From Sweltsa coloradensis (taxonomy: Eukaryota > Arthropoda > Insecta > Plecoptera > Chloroperlidae): 64,000 nt of DNA. Below the pieces are notes generated by a model. The model saw only the letters and a list, made by a program, of their open reading frames with translations, had not been told where the DNA came from and made no database searches. The stretch covers positions 62,001-126,000 of the forward strand of contig JAMZAV010000891.1 of assembly GCA_024449915.1 (NCBI GenBank). The letters are read 5' to 3'. This document shows, in pieces, positions 55,301 to 63,495 of this stretch; position 1 is the first letter of the stretch, and the number at the start of each line of letters is the position of its first letter. The position numbers and the translations under genes are program-made.

Positions 55301-58300
55301 GAACGTATTTGTGTTTGTGTGAGGCGTCGTTAATATTTTAAATTTCGATGTGGATCTTTTCGTGCGGTTCATGGACTGCATAAATTTGTTTATTTGTGGT
55401 GACAAATATTTGATTGATTAGTAGCACATTCACGATTAATCCTAGCCTAACTTGCATGTAAACAGTTGATGCACGGATGTTTAGGTTGACTGAACTTTGA
55501 GATTTAATAGTTTACACTCAAATAGATGTACGTTGTTTTGTCTTCAGAAATATTCTGATCGATTTCTTGAATTCAAGGCGATACAAGGATCAATGTGCTG
55601 AAGTACAGTCACGACGAAAGTTTTAACTGCTGCACGTTGCACAATCGAACATTAAGAGACCAGTAACTCAATGAGCATCCGGGCATGGCTTCACATCTCT
55701 GATCTAACGGTTTTTAATCTAATACTGTGTCATTGAATTCATCAATCTACGACTCAGTAAAGCAAAGCACCAAACGAAATAAAGTGTTTCTCTTATGAAG
55801 GAGTTTTAATCATCTTCTTAATATATAAATTAAATCTTTATTCATCGACGGTATCGATTGAAGAATCCTGCCACCGACAGTCCTAACTGAAAGATTTTCC
55901 CGAGGTTTTCTTCAGTCATTAATGCGAATGCAAGGGATCGAGTGCTCTTTAGCAGTCCTCGGACATACCTTCACAATTATTAAATCTCAAAAATACCTAG
56001 TTTAACATCTAAAGCAACCCTGAACCCTAAGCAAGTTTCCTACGAGAAAAAATATGACAGTTAGGTGAAGCTTGATGCAGAAAATGCAAAGATTTGTTTT
56101 TAGTCACATTGTACTATATGTGACTATGTGGTTGCGATTTACATCACTGTCATGATAAATGTAATTTTATTTTTAAAATATCGTTTACTTTTCAGAAACC
56201 GTCCGCTAGGGCCAAGTTAGAGGTATTTTTGTAGTTATCTCCAAAGCTTGTATTTGTGTAGTTGTTATTTTTGTGAATGAGCGAAGCGAAGACTTCAATT
56301 TCACTGACCCCCAAAAAATTAGCTCGGGTGTTTTTTGTTTGTTTGTTTGTTTGTTTTTTTGTCTGTTTGTTTGCTCTCTACCGGGCAAACGGCATATGCG
56401 ATCTTGATGAAAATTGAATGGGACCTTCGAAATCTGTGAACTTAGACCTGCCACGTTTTTGGGTACAATCGAAGGAATATTTCTCATGAATGTCGTACTT
56501 TTACTATTTTTTTCCGATTTTTTGTGCGATATTTTCGTGACATTTAGGCCGATTCCGACCAAACGGGTGGGGCTACAACGTTTATATTTTATATGGACAT
56601 TAACGTTATGGTGATGTAGTACCTTTTGAAAGAAAAAGTTGGAAAAATTAGCCAGAATCCATAGAAATAAAGGTTTTAATATGAGTTTTTTAGGTGTATA
56701 ATAACAATTAACAAGTAACAATAGAAACTTGACAACATTCACCTACAATGCGTTCAAAAAGCACTTGCAAATGCAAAGAGATCCCACGCAAACTAAAAAC
56801 TTACAAAAAAGCTCATCCATCAACGCGACTAAAAAAAGCGTTCGCGAAGCGGCCTAGTAAAAACACATAACAAAACTTGTAGAAATACAGCCAAACCTTA
56901 CACACTCAAAAGAAATGAGATCTTAAAAAGGGCCAAGCTCATCTGCCCTTCCACATTTGCGCATTCTTAATTCATAAACGTACAGTGTCCCATAACAGCA
57001 TCCTCGAAAAGCTTGGCAAAATAGAATTTGCGATTATTAATTTAAACGTAATAGTTCAACCAAGTTCTTTTTTCTAATTAATTTAAACGTTATAACATGC
57101 AAATTTTATTTTGCCAAGCTTTTCGAGGATGCTGTTATGGGACACTGTACGTTTATGAATTAAGAATGCGCAAATGTGGAAGGGCAGATGAGCTTGGCCC
57201 TTTTTTAAGATCTCATTTCTTTTGAGTGTGTAAGGTTTTGGGTGTATTTCTACAAGTTTTTGTTATGTGTGTGATCTCATTTCTTTTTCAAGTTCCATTG
57301 TAAAATTATTTGTTGAAATATAATAATTTTACAAAGTTGATTTAATTTCTATGGTATTAGCAATAACAATAGACAATAGGATGTAAAATATCTAGACCCG
57401 GATTCATGTACATCCTGGGTATAGGTGATATAACCATGGTATAACGACGGTAAAAGGACTGGACCCCAATTCTTGAGTTCGTGGGAGATGAGTTGAAAAC
57501 GCAATTTGAAAACGAAGTCGTTTTCGTTTTCGAAGAAATTGGCTTGTTCACTGCGACTTTTACTCACCACGCTGCGCTATTGTACTAACCCCCCACCGCC
57601 GTCTGAATGCCTGTAAAGGCGGATGTAGAGTGTAGACGGCGGTGATAGCCCAACTTGCGGGTGTCATGGCTGCTCATAGCTGTCAGCAGCCTACTGTCAT
57701 TGAATAACCAGGATTGGATACACAAAGCTACTGTTTTTACTGTCAGTTTGCATAGTTTTATGTTGAAAGCAAAATGCCCAATTGCTGTGTATATTCGTGT
57801 AAGGAGAGAGGAGGGCATATTGTCGTGTTTATTACTACAAATAAATACAATCACACATAATATACTGACAATTGTGTCTTTATTCGGCCTCCTGCCTACG
57901 TAACCTCTCTCATGTCAACAAATCAACACTGGCTAGGACTAAGCCCTAGGCTTTGCTGAGGGGTTTGCAATTAGGGCCTAGGCCTATACTTGCTAATTTA
58001 TAATACCATGATATTGATATGCCTAGGTCTACATCTAATGTTGAAGAAAAGCCTAGGCCCTAGTCCTTAGTAGCCTTATTCCAAGTAGGCCTAGTAGGTC
58101 TAATCTCAATAACAGTGCTAGGCCCCAGGTAATTAGACTTCAACGGCGCCATGTGCTTTCAGCTCTTATTTTAATTTTCCTATCGTTCACGCTTTCATTG
58201 TTTAAAAGTTTAAACAAACAAAATATGCTATTGAATAAAATTTCTTGAAATAGGCCGTAGGTAAAACAATACGTAAACAAACAATCGAGGAAGCATACAG

Positions 58301-61300
58301 ATTTTACAATGCAGAGCCTGCTATACATAGTTTATTTCAAACACCGCCACGGTCTTAGGGCAGGGTCCACTAGAGACCTAAGCAGCTCGGAATAAGTATC
58401 TAGTGGACCCTGGTTTTGGGGGTTAGTGCAGTGGCGCGATCTGCGTGGAGCTTTGCGTGAACAAGCCAATTGGTATTCTTGAACGGTATCGTAGAAAACG
58501 TCATGGGTTGTGAGTTGAAAGAGTATTGCTGTTATTCACGTGGGGTACGGTTCACGAAATCCAGACACTTTAAAAAGATTTGCGTACCAAAGAGCTCGAA
58601 AACGTTCTATATTTATTCTAGATGGCAGTGCCTTCATAAACGCGGGCCAATCGAAAGACGAGTTGCATGAAATGATTTGATTGTTGCAATTATGTAAACA
58701 AACAGATGAGCACGCTAATATTCGACACCTCGCTTTGACATTGTGTGTAGCAGCAAGCTGACTTTGATCATGACTATAAATATGGCTAAAAAGAAAAGAA
58801 TATGTGTATTATTTCCGAACATTTTTGTAAATCCTAGGTGGACAATCATACTATTGGTTATCTGAATTAGGCTTTTAGTAATCAAAACTAGTTATTTGTG
58901 CGGGAAGTTTGTCAGAACAATTGGTTGTGCTGGTCTAGGGTTGGCTAGGCTTGTCAAACATGTAATGTAAGTATTTATTTATCTAGTCCTTTAGCCTAAT
59001 GGAACTTTAGACCTACACTGTTGTATTATAAATAATTTTCTACATCTGGGCCTAGGCCAGCGACGGTTCCTGATTTGTTTTATGAGAGTATAATGACACC
59101 TTTTCTCGTTCCACACAAAGAAAAAAATTTTTAATGTCCGCCATTTGTTTACGTATCGCACTTTCCCGCCTAACTCTGCTTGTACCGTCAACAAGTGTCA
59201 AGTAACTATGGTTACTTGTTGATTGTATGCCAAGTGTTTAAGGCTTATTTTAAAACCTTTATTTGGAAGCCTTCCAACAAACTTTTTCAACTTTTTTTTT
59301 CAAAAGAGACTATATTTCTATAACCTTAATGTCCATTTAAAATATGAACATTGTAGTCCCACCCGTCTGGTCAGAATCGCGGGCCGACGTATTAGATGTT
59401 AGCAGTAGTAGGCAGTAGTAGGCAGTAGTAGGCAGTAGCTAACATCCTTAAAGTGATTTTGAGCATGTTTCAAGCCATTTTTTCACCAAGAAGGAATAAT
59501 CGTACCCCAATAAAATTTGGCATGTGTTGTCAGGTACCTAAATCCCCTCGATTGTGATAGTTTTCAAGTTCACATCACGTTACATGACGGCTGGGTAACA
59601 CCTCGAAATCACCCCAACTCTGCTTGGTGTATAAGGTGCTTGAGTGTGTAGCGCACCGCGGCTTGGCTGCGGCGCCCTAACGGGCACCTAGATATTGAAA
59701 TGTTATCTGATCGTACCATCCTCAAATCTTTCACATTCATACCTCCCAAAGATTCATATTTTGGGGTACAAATTAGAGGTTAAAATGTAGAAGAGAATAA
59801 TGTGAAATCTACAGAGTTGAACGACGAAGCAATTTAAAAAAAAATACATTAATCCGAGCTTGACTTTCATGAGCACTCGCTATCACGCACAGTATTTGCC
59901 GGAACGTGTACACAGATCTTAAACACCTGTTGCATCAACCCTCTGTTTGGCGCTATGCGGGCTGGGGGAGGGGGGGGGGGAGGGTTGGTGGCGCGAGGGG
60001 GAGTATTGACTTGTTAGCAAGCAATGCCTCGTAAATGTTGCACCCTCCATTACGTCGATGTGTTATTTCACTTTGAAACGTTTACCGCACGTGCACAGTT
60101 CACATAAGGCAGAAAGATTAATAACGAAGGGCCTTGACTTAAATTAAGTCAATAATTGAAACGCGCAACTCGACATATTAAACGAACTAAACAGATTGGC
60201 ATTTATTGACTGGTTCACCACTGGAGATCGAACAAGCCACAGATACAGCAATAACAGTGCACTGTTTGTACGTACATCTTGTACACACGGAAAGTACCTA
60301 CTCAAACAAAAGTAGATTGTTTTGCAATATTTCAATTAATAGTTGCACAAACTATTACATTCCATTCAAAAGTTGCTAGATTCTAATTTTTTCATTTATT
60401 TTTTTCTCGTGGAAATACTTCTCAGGGTGCAATTCCTGCCCGTCTTCAGGTGTCTAACTAGGTATGTTGCGGTTACGGACAGGGCAAATGTGGAGGGATG
60501 TCCTAGGGTTGTGTGAGAGGACTCAATCCCTTAAATTCGCATTATCGACTGAGAAAACCTTGGAAAAAACTTTAAGTCATAATTGCCGGTATCGACGGGA
60601 TTTGAACCTAGGACTTCTGGAATCAGAATTAAGCCATCACTGTCGGTTGCAAATTCTATTTACTACCTTTTCGAGGATGTAGGCTAGTCACGGGTCAGAC
60701 TGCGCAAATGTAGAAACTTTCACGAGTTTGGGCTTTCTTTTAGACCCCGTCTGGGCCCGGGGTAGAATTGGCCCAGAGCAACAACCGTACAAGGTGATTC
60801 AAGAGAGAAAGTCCAACTAGCACACATCAGCTAGTAAGGGGAAGTATATTACTCCCCGAAACTCGAGACGAGTTCTGGCAATCGTCGTCAAAGACTCCTC
60901 CTCTTTCCCTTGACGATCTCCCCGAAATTTGTCAATGACAACGAACGATGACAAAGACGATGACGATCGCGACGTGAGAACCCACCCTTTCCTCCCCTTA
61001 CCCGTTGCTGGTTCTTACCAGCATGGACTCCCCTCCTCCCCATATCCCCTTGGCTAGAATGGCGCATTACCAGCTAACGGTTGTCGCGCCCTTAATCCAA
61101 ATATACCAATAATCTTAAAAGACGATTTTCAAAATCACCAGCACCCTCTATATCGCGCGCGCAAAGCATTATGGGAGAAAGGGATTTACATGCTAAATGC
61201 CATATGCTCGGGTGTGTGGAGAACTGCGTTTCCAACAATGGCAGTGCAGTCAGCCTCACAATGCACAATAATCACAACAACAACAATCACACAACAATCA

Positions 61301-61782
61301 CAATAATAATATGACAATTAGCATGTAAATGCCCTTTCTCCCATAATGCTTTGTAACGGAGGGCGCATGCGCAGTTAATTCTGAAAATGTTCTATTCTTC
61401 TGAGTCTTCGCTGTATATGTCGTATTTATTTGGGGGTCAGTGAAATTGAAGTCATCGCTTCGCTCATCCAATAATATATATTATGGTTGTGGTGTGGTGT
61501 GGGAATGATGCTTGATACTGGTTATGTGTCATTTTACAAGTTTTTTTTATGAGTTGAGTACCCTGCACAATAACAAATTATTCAAAATCCCTTGATAGAC
61601 TTCAGGGGCATGTGTCTTGCCTGTTTCCTGCGATCTTAAAGTTATTTTGTTTCCAGGTGTCACGATGAACGTCAGCGTGGTTCTCGGTCTTGTGGTCGCC
61701 ATGTTGGTGTCTGGTGTGGTCGCCTTCTGTATCTACGCGTGGTATGTCTCCATCTGCTGCTTCTCACATCCAGCCACCAGAG
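43282..61782 (+). CDS. Six-Ig-domain type I membrane receptor gene (3' end beyond window)
   Basis: Nine coding exons can be joined in one frame: signal peptide, D1, D2, D3, D1', D2', D3', a Thr/Pro/Ser stalk and a transmembrane segment. Every junction splits a codon after its first base (phase 1), with GT donors and AG acceptors. The joined coding length to 61782 is 2,338 nt (about 779 residues); the cytoplasmic tail continues past a GTAAGC donor. The product should be a cell-surface adhesion or recognition protein with a glycosylated ectodomain. D1 and D2 resemble arthropod four-cysteine Ig domains (G-x-GL-x-x-GECGV). D3 resembles C2-set, CD80-like domains as in beat/side-type proteins. I cannot name an orthologue. 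Introns are loaded with repeats. Intermediate exons could have been missed, especially in the 9.7-kb last intron. Confidence 0.8.
43319..46215 (+). other. Intron 1 of the receptor gene
   Basis: About 2.9 kb of AT-rich sequence. Contains an AAAT run at 44958-44976 and T-rich stretches at 45077-45180. No transposon end or further exon was recognised. Confidence 0.5.
46216..46542 (+). CDS. Exon 2: Ig domain D1
   Basis: A 109-codon phase 1-1 exon between CCTCACAG and GTACGTG. The domain has four cysteines: LAVMC (B strand), VGCQF, GECGVMF and FVDCRV (F strand), suggesting the canonical Ig disulfide plus a second one. Key words include KTQSKDGYTYFGDGLEQGEC and the C-terminal MEVFVTS. An N-glycosylation sequon NDT is present. 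It is homologous to exon 5 (D1'), with which it shares the ERAHIS / QRAHIR start and the GLE(Q/R)GECGV motif. Confidence 0.88.
46781..46882. repeat. Hairpin in intron 2, resembling the TTAA palindrome core
   Basis: GTTTCTTGCGTTGTACGATT on the left pairs with AATCGTGCAATGCAAGAAAC on the right around CGTTAAACGGTAC...GGACCGGC. The layout (ATTTTTTTCG...CGG...GGTGGAAAAAAT) is like the centre of the 15488 palindrome. Confidence 0.55.
47079..47402 (+). CDS. Exon 3: Ig domain D2
   Basis: A 108-codon phase 1-1 exon between CTCCACAG and GTGAGT. It starts NLNPVNMLIMPPREIEVVPG and includes KCKFRIYALGWLDFSKD, YLGNGLKVGECGVTLFNVT and FFIRFIVA. Only the second-disulfide cysteines (KCKF, GECGV) remain. The B-strand position (NVSLFAK) and F-strand position (GFVSIDTES) lack Cys, so the canonical Ig bridge is absent. 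Sequons NVS, NAS and NVT suggest heavy glycosylation. Confidence 0.88.
47718..47890 (+). mobile_element. SINE 3' portion in intron 3
   Basis: CGTGTCCAGCTTGATTGATC, TTGGTCATTGTTCGCTCGTC and GGTTGGCTTGGTCGGCTTTA match the reverse complement of the SINE body, ending with the CCCACTGGAAATCAGTTCTG block and an AT-rich tail. Confidence 0.7.
48061..48434 (+). repeat. 187-bp tandem duplication across the D3 intron/exon border
   Basis: Unit 1 (48061-48247) and unit 2 (48248-48434) both run from GCTCTATCTTCAACACACAC through the acceptor CCTTGTTTCCAG to GGACCAGGAGA, with about three base differences noticed. The duplication creates two acceptors (AG at 48093 and 48280) and two copies of the 5' half of the D3 exon. 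Only the second copy continues into the rest of the domain. Confidence 0.95.
48094..48338 (+). other. Possible alternative truncated D3 exon from the duplicated acceptor
   Basis: If the first acceptor is used, the D2 frame continues KPPLPPVLELSPSPLAADSE to RRDQE, then out of Ig sequence as TWLYLQHTLLVSRTSAAT and CVGTLPLTPRRRL, reaching TGA at 48336. The product would be a secreted D1-D2-half-D3 fragment, or the transcript would be a nonsense-mediated decay target. Whether this acceptor is used cannot be told from sequence. Confidence 0.45.
48281..48586 (+). CDS. Exon 4: Ig domain D3
   Basis: A 102-codon phase 1-1 exon from the second TTGTTTCCAG to GTAGGT. It starts KPPLPPVLELSPSPLAADSE, with ATCTVRGG (first Cys), ISWFIGEEL (the Ig Trp), QTFVWKLRKKDAGRYLRC (the Asp-Ala-Gly-x-Tyr-x-Cys signature) and VATHVAL. 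The GRPWANISW part recalls C2-set, CD80-like domains. GC content is far higher than the flanks. It is almost identical to exon 7 over its first about 263 nt. Confidence 0.9.
49074..49397 (+). CDS. Exon 5: Ig domain D1'
   Basis: A 108-codon phase 1-1 exon between CTTATTTTCAG and GTTTGT. It starts TSSMTLSIEPQRAHIRENAS. Cysteines occur in TVMC, VGCQFKHG, GECGVVLNAT and FVDCRV, as in D1. Sequons NAS, NKS, NAT and NET are present. The donor GTTTGT is non-consensus at +3 to +5 but keeps GT. Similarity to D1 is strong but well below the level seen between D3 and D3'. Confidence 0.9.
50044..50367 (+). CDS. Exon 6: Ig domain D2'
   Basis: A 108-codon phase 1-1 exon between CTTCCATCCAG and GTAAGT. Reads EFLEISMLETPPREVVSLPG, AKCKFLIITLGLLDLSKGK, YLGDGLEKGDCGITLFNVS and FFFRIIVA. 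Like D2 it has Cys only in KCKF and GDCG and lacks the B/F-strand pair (LSIQVKA, GFVSIKTT). Conservation of this loss in both copies means it predates the triplet duplication. Confidence 0.9.
50804..51109 (+). CDS. Exon 7: Ig domain D3'
   Basis: A 102-codon phase 1-1 exon between TATTTGTTTCCAG and GTACGA, exactly the length of exon 4. Counting by eye, only 7 of the first about 263 bases differ from exon 4 (three amino-acid changes: A/T, F/L, K/E). In contrast, 12 of the last 43 differ, so MIEMSS becomes MINITS. Both Ig cysteines and the Trp are kept. Confidence 0.92.
51647..51910 (+). CDS. Exon 8: Thr/Pro/Ser-rich stalk with short repeats
   Basis: An 88-codon phase 1-1 exon between CTTGTTTCAG and GTAACA. 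It encodes about five imperfect units of (K)QATPTxxSRPVTK, from PKQQATPTFISRPVTK to TSTQATPSARLVLT, then LLLPKGASDRKG. Nucleotide copies of CAAGCCACGCCTAC mark the units. Thr/Ser/Pro and Arg/Lys dominate and Cys is absent, as in an extended, probably O-glycosylated membrane stalk. It lies between the last Ig domain and the membrane segment. Confidence 0.8.
52345..52945 (-). repeat. GGATGAGC repeat family (copy 2)
   Basis: Bounded by TTGGATGAGCGTAGCGAGCG on the left and TTACGCTCATCCAACAACGC on the right. It contains a T-rich segment (52405-52445) and repeated TTTTTCGATTTTT / AATCGAAAAATTATTTCT text like that at 28725. Opposite orientation to copy 1 and more diverged. Confidence 0.55.
55073..55255 (+). 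mobile_element. SINE 3' portion in intron 8
   Basis: Near-identical in layout to the intron 3 fragment: CGTGTCCAGCTGGATTGATC, GGTCATTGTTCGCTCGTCG, GTGTTGGCTTGGTCGGC, then CCCCCACTGAAAAATTAATC and TGAGTGGGTACTCT. Confidence 0.7.
56270..56860 (-). repeat. GGATGAGC repeat family (copy 3)
   Basis: Reverse complement of copy 1 at 28725-29515, containing GTTTGTTTGTTTGTTTG (56338), ACCGGGCAAACGGCATATGC (56379) and GGGCTACAACGTTTATATTT. It has only one copy of the 180-bp internal unit. Ends in AACGCGACTAAAAAAAGCG. Confidence 0.7.
56863..57270. mobile_element. Fold-back element with about 170-bp near-perfect arms
   Basis: Left arm 56863-57031 runs ACACATAACAAAACTTGTAG to GGCAAAATAGAATTTGC. The right arm, 57104-57270, is its reverse complement with few changes; both contain TTTTCGAGGATGCTGTTATG or its complement. 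The spacer is about 70 bp. Non-coding. It abuts the GGATGAGC copy 3. A decayed relative of one arm lies at about 60648-60712. Confidence 0.88.
57594..57644. repeat. 51-bp hairpin with CACCGCCGTCT ends
   Basis: CACCGCCGTCT and AGACGGCGGTG at its two ends are the same terminal bases as the 460-bp MITE at 26695-27154, so it may be an extreme internal deletion of that family. No target duplication was noticed. Confidence 0.5.
58361..58412. repeat. 52-bp hairpin with CAGGGTCCACTAGA ends
   Basis: CAGGGTCCACTAGAGACC on the left and GTATCTAGTGGACCCTG on the right pair over about 14 bases. It could be a tiny DNA-transposon derivative. Confidence 0.5.
59240..59380 (+). repeat. Fragment of the 180-bp internal unit of the GGATGAGC family
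   Basis: CAAACTTTTTCAACTTTTTT, CTTAATGTCCATTTAAAATA and GTCCCACCCGTCTGGTCAGA match the unit at 28881 and 29057. Confidence 0.6.
59397..59453. repeat. GCAGTAGTAG tandem repeat inside a hairpin
   Basis: Three to four 10-bp GCAGTAGTAG units are bracketed by GATGTTAGC and GCTAACATC, so the repeat sits in the loop of a 9-bp stem. Confidence 0.75.
60560..60715. repeat. tRNA-like relic followed by a fold-back arm relic
   Basis: GACGGGATTTGAACCTAGGA on plus is a minus-sense B-box (GGTTCAAATCCCG). Next, CAAATTCTATTTACTACC, TTTTCGAGGATGTAGG and GCGCAAATGTAGA match pieces of the arms at 56863-57270. Confidence 0.45.
61143..61366. mobile_element. MITE with about 35-bp inverted ends just before exon 9
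   Basis: GCAAAGCATTATGGGAGAAA (61161) and its reverse complement TTTCTCCCATAATGCTTTG (61335) extend to ...ACATGCTAA / TTAGCATGT. The outer bases CACCCTC / GGAGGGCG are loosely inverted too. The interior is an AACAACAATCAC-rich stretch. Non-coding. Confidence 0.8.
61657..61782 (+). CDS. Exon 9: transmembrane segment
   Basis: A 42-codon phase 1-1 exon between TTTTGTTTCCAG and GTAAGC. After GVTMNVS comes VVLGLVVAMLVSGVVAFCIY, then AWYVSICCFSHPATR: a single hydrophobic helix followed by cysteines (possible palmitoylation) and a basic residue, the usual order for a type I protein. It is phase-compatible with exon 8 across a 9.7-kb intron. The cytoplasmic exons must lie beyond the window. Confidence 0.8.
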
Positions 61783-62155
61783 GTAAGCACTTGTCAGCAA
61801 ACTGCATTCATCACTAGAGGTAGGTATTTACGGCAAAAATAAATTTTCACATCCACAAAAAGGTAAAAAAATAAAATAAAAAATAAAAACTAATTTGGAC
61901 AAAACAAAAGCAAAGCAAAGATTTAAAAAAGTAACGCCAAGTTTCACCACAAATACCTGCCCCTGAATTCGTATCTGTATTTGTTCACTTTAAACCTGCA
62001 ATTTGCAACATTCCAAGTCTCTAAATTTCCTAAATTCAAGAATTCACCACTTTAAACTTAATTTGTAATTAATGTCGTCAGCAGTTCACCGCTTTTGGGT
62101 ATAACAAACACACCAACTGCATTTCATTTTCACCTCAAATAGTCCATACCTGCCT
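61783..62155 (+). other. Start of intron 9
   Basis: AT-rich, with AAAATAAAAT words. The next exon of the receptor gene was not found before the window ends. Confidence 0.45.
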
Positions 62156-62521
62156 CAGGAGGCCAAGTCTTGAAACATGCGACTCAAGTCGCAATGCGTG
62201 TCAAGTCACTACTTCCAAATCGCATGCGACTCGACTTCACGTCATGTACGTAGTCTTGAATTTAGATGTGCGACTCATTTCGCTTGCGAGATGAAATTCT
62301 TCCTTGCGAATGCTTTTTTGCGTTTGGAAACTCCGCCCACTTTCGCTCTATGACTGACCAATGAGAAAGCTTGTTACAAAGTGCAACTTTCGACTTTCGA
62401 CTTTTGAATCGATGTTGTGAAGTATATCGATGATATTATCGATTGTGACGAACTATCGATGCTATAATCGATTTGCACATTCAATCAACTCTTAAAACAC
62501 ACTAGGAGTACTATGCTAGGC

Positions 62522-62528
62522 TTACATA

Positions 62529-62591
<63 letters not shown>

Positions 62592-62690
62592 ATTGTATTT
62601 AGAGTCTACCCACTCAGTTATATAACTGATTTTCAGTGGGGGACAGTAAATCAAAGCGACCAAGCCAACCCTGTAGGCCCCGATGCAAAT
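62522..62690 (-). mobile_element. SINE 3' end with a long AAAT microsatellite tail
   Basis: About 17 AAAT units (62525-62592) are followed on plus by GTATTTAGAGTCTACCCACT, TATATAACTGATTTTCAGTG and CCAACCCTGTAGGCCCCG, then the homology stops. On minus this is the SINE 3' end and its tail, 5'-truncated. Confidence 0.8.
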
Positions 62691-63419
62691 TATTTCACTT
62701 AGATTATTGTTATTATCAAATTGCCTAAAGGCAGTCGTACTTCTACTTTTTTATATTGTTTGTTTCATTTATTATTATTCAATGATCATCACAATACGTA
62801 CAATCATTAGGAATATTAGCCCTTCAACACAGAATTGTGTTTGATATCCCTAAATAGTAAATATAATAAAGTTGATATTAAAGAAGGTTATTAAATTTAT
62901 TTATGTAGCAAGTTTAAAAAAAATAGATAATCAAAAACTATATAAAAACTCGACGATTTAACACAATAAAAGACCACAATAGACCGACAATACAAACATT
63001 CAAACAACTAACATTATAGGCCTAACTTATAACATTACGTACATCAAAATATAATATTAAAGTTCACCATTATAAAAACATACAGCATTTGAATTGAAAA
63101 AAATAATGATAAAATTGTACAAATCTCTTTAGGAAAATAATATAATTTGAAGCTGATAATTATTAATTGAAAGTGTGAACTTTATTTACTTTACTTTTTT
63201 CTTGCAATCCAGTGCTTTCACGTTGAGAGCCTTCACTTTTATTTTATATTTGCGTTAAATTTTCTAGGGCTATAGGCTAAAGCCTACCTAAAATACCAAA
63301 ATAAATTGCAAAGAAAGGTTAAAAAAAGGTAATTTTCACTGAAAAGTTATAAAAATTGTTTCTGTCACAGAAAATAAGTGAACAATAATTATGCGACGAG
63401 TAAAAAAAAGCAAAAATTT

Positions 63420-63495
63420 TTCGCAGTTGGGATTTGAACCGGCGACCCCTAGCGTTCAAACCAAGCGCTCTAACCACTCGGCCAGCGGGACCACA
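63420..63495 (-). repeat. tRNA-like sequence, probably a fossil
   Basis: On minus it reads GTCCCGCTGGCCGAGTGGTT then AGAGCGC (D-arm and A-box of Ser/Leu type), AGCG...CGCT, and CCGGTTCAAATCCC (B-box). The A and B boxes are excellent, but the acceptor and T stems do not pair properly, so a functional tRNA is doubtful. Confidence 0.5.

Larger units (their letters stand above)
51911..61656 (+). other. Intron 8 (9.7 kb), a repeat-filled intron
   Basis: Separates the stalk exon from the membrane exon. Between the repeats listed separately, 52946-55072 and 55256-56269 hold no recognisable exon, RNA or transposon end. Confidence 0.6.

Noticed and set aside
63420..63495. Functional tRNA gene
   Set aside because: A and B boxes are good but acceptor and T stems do not pair; similar fossils are common in this window.
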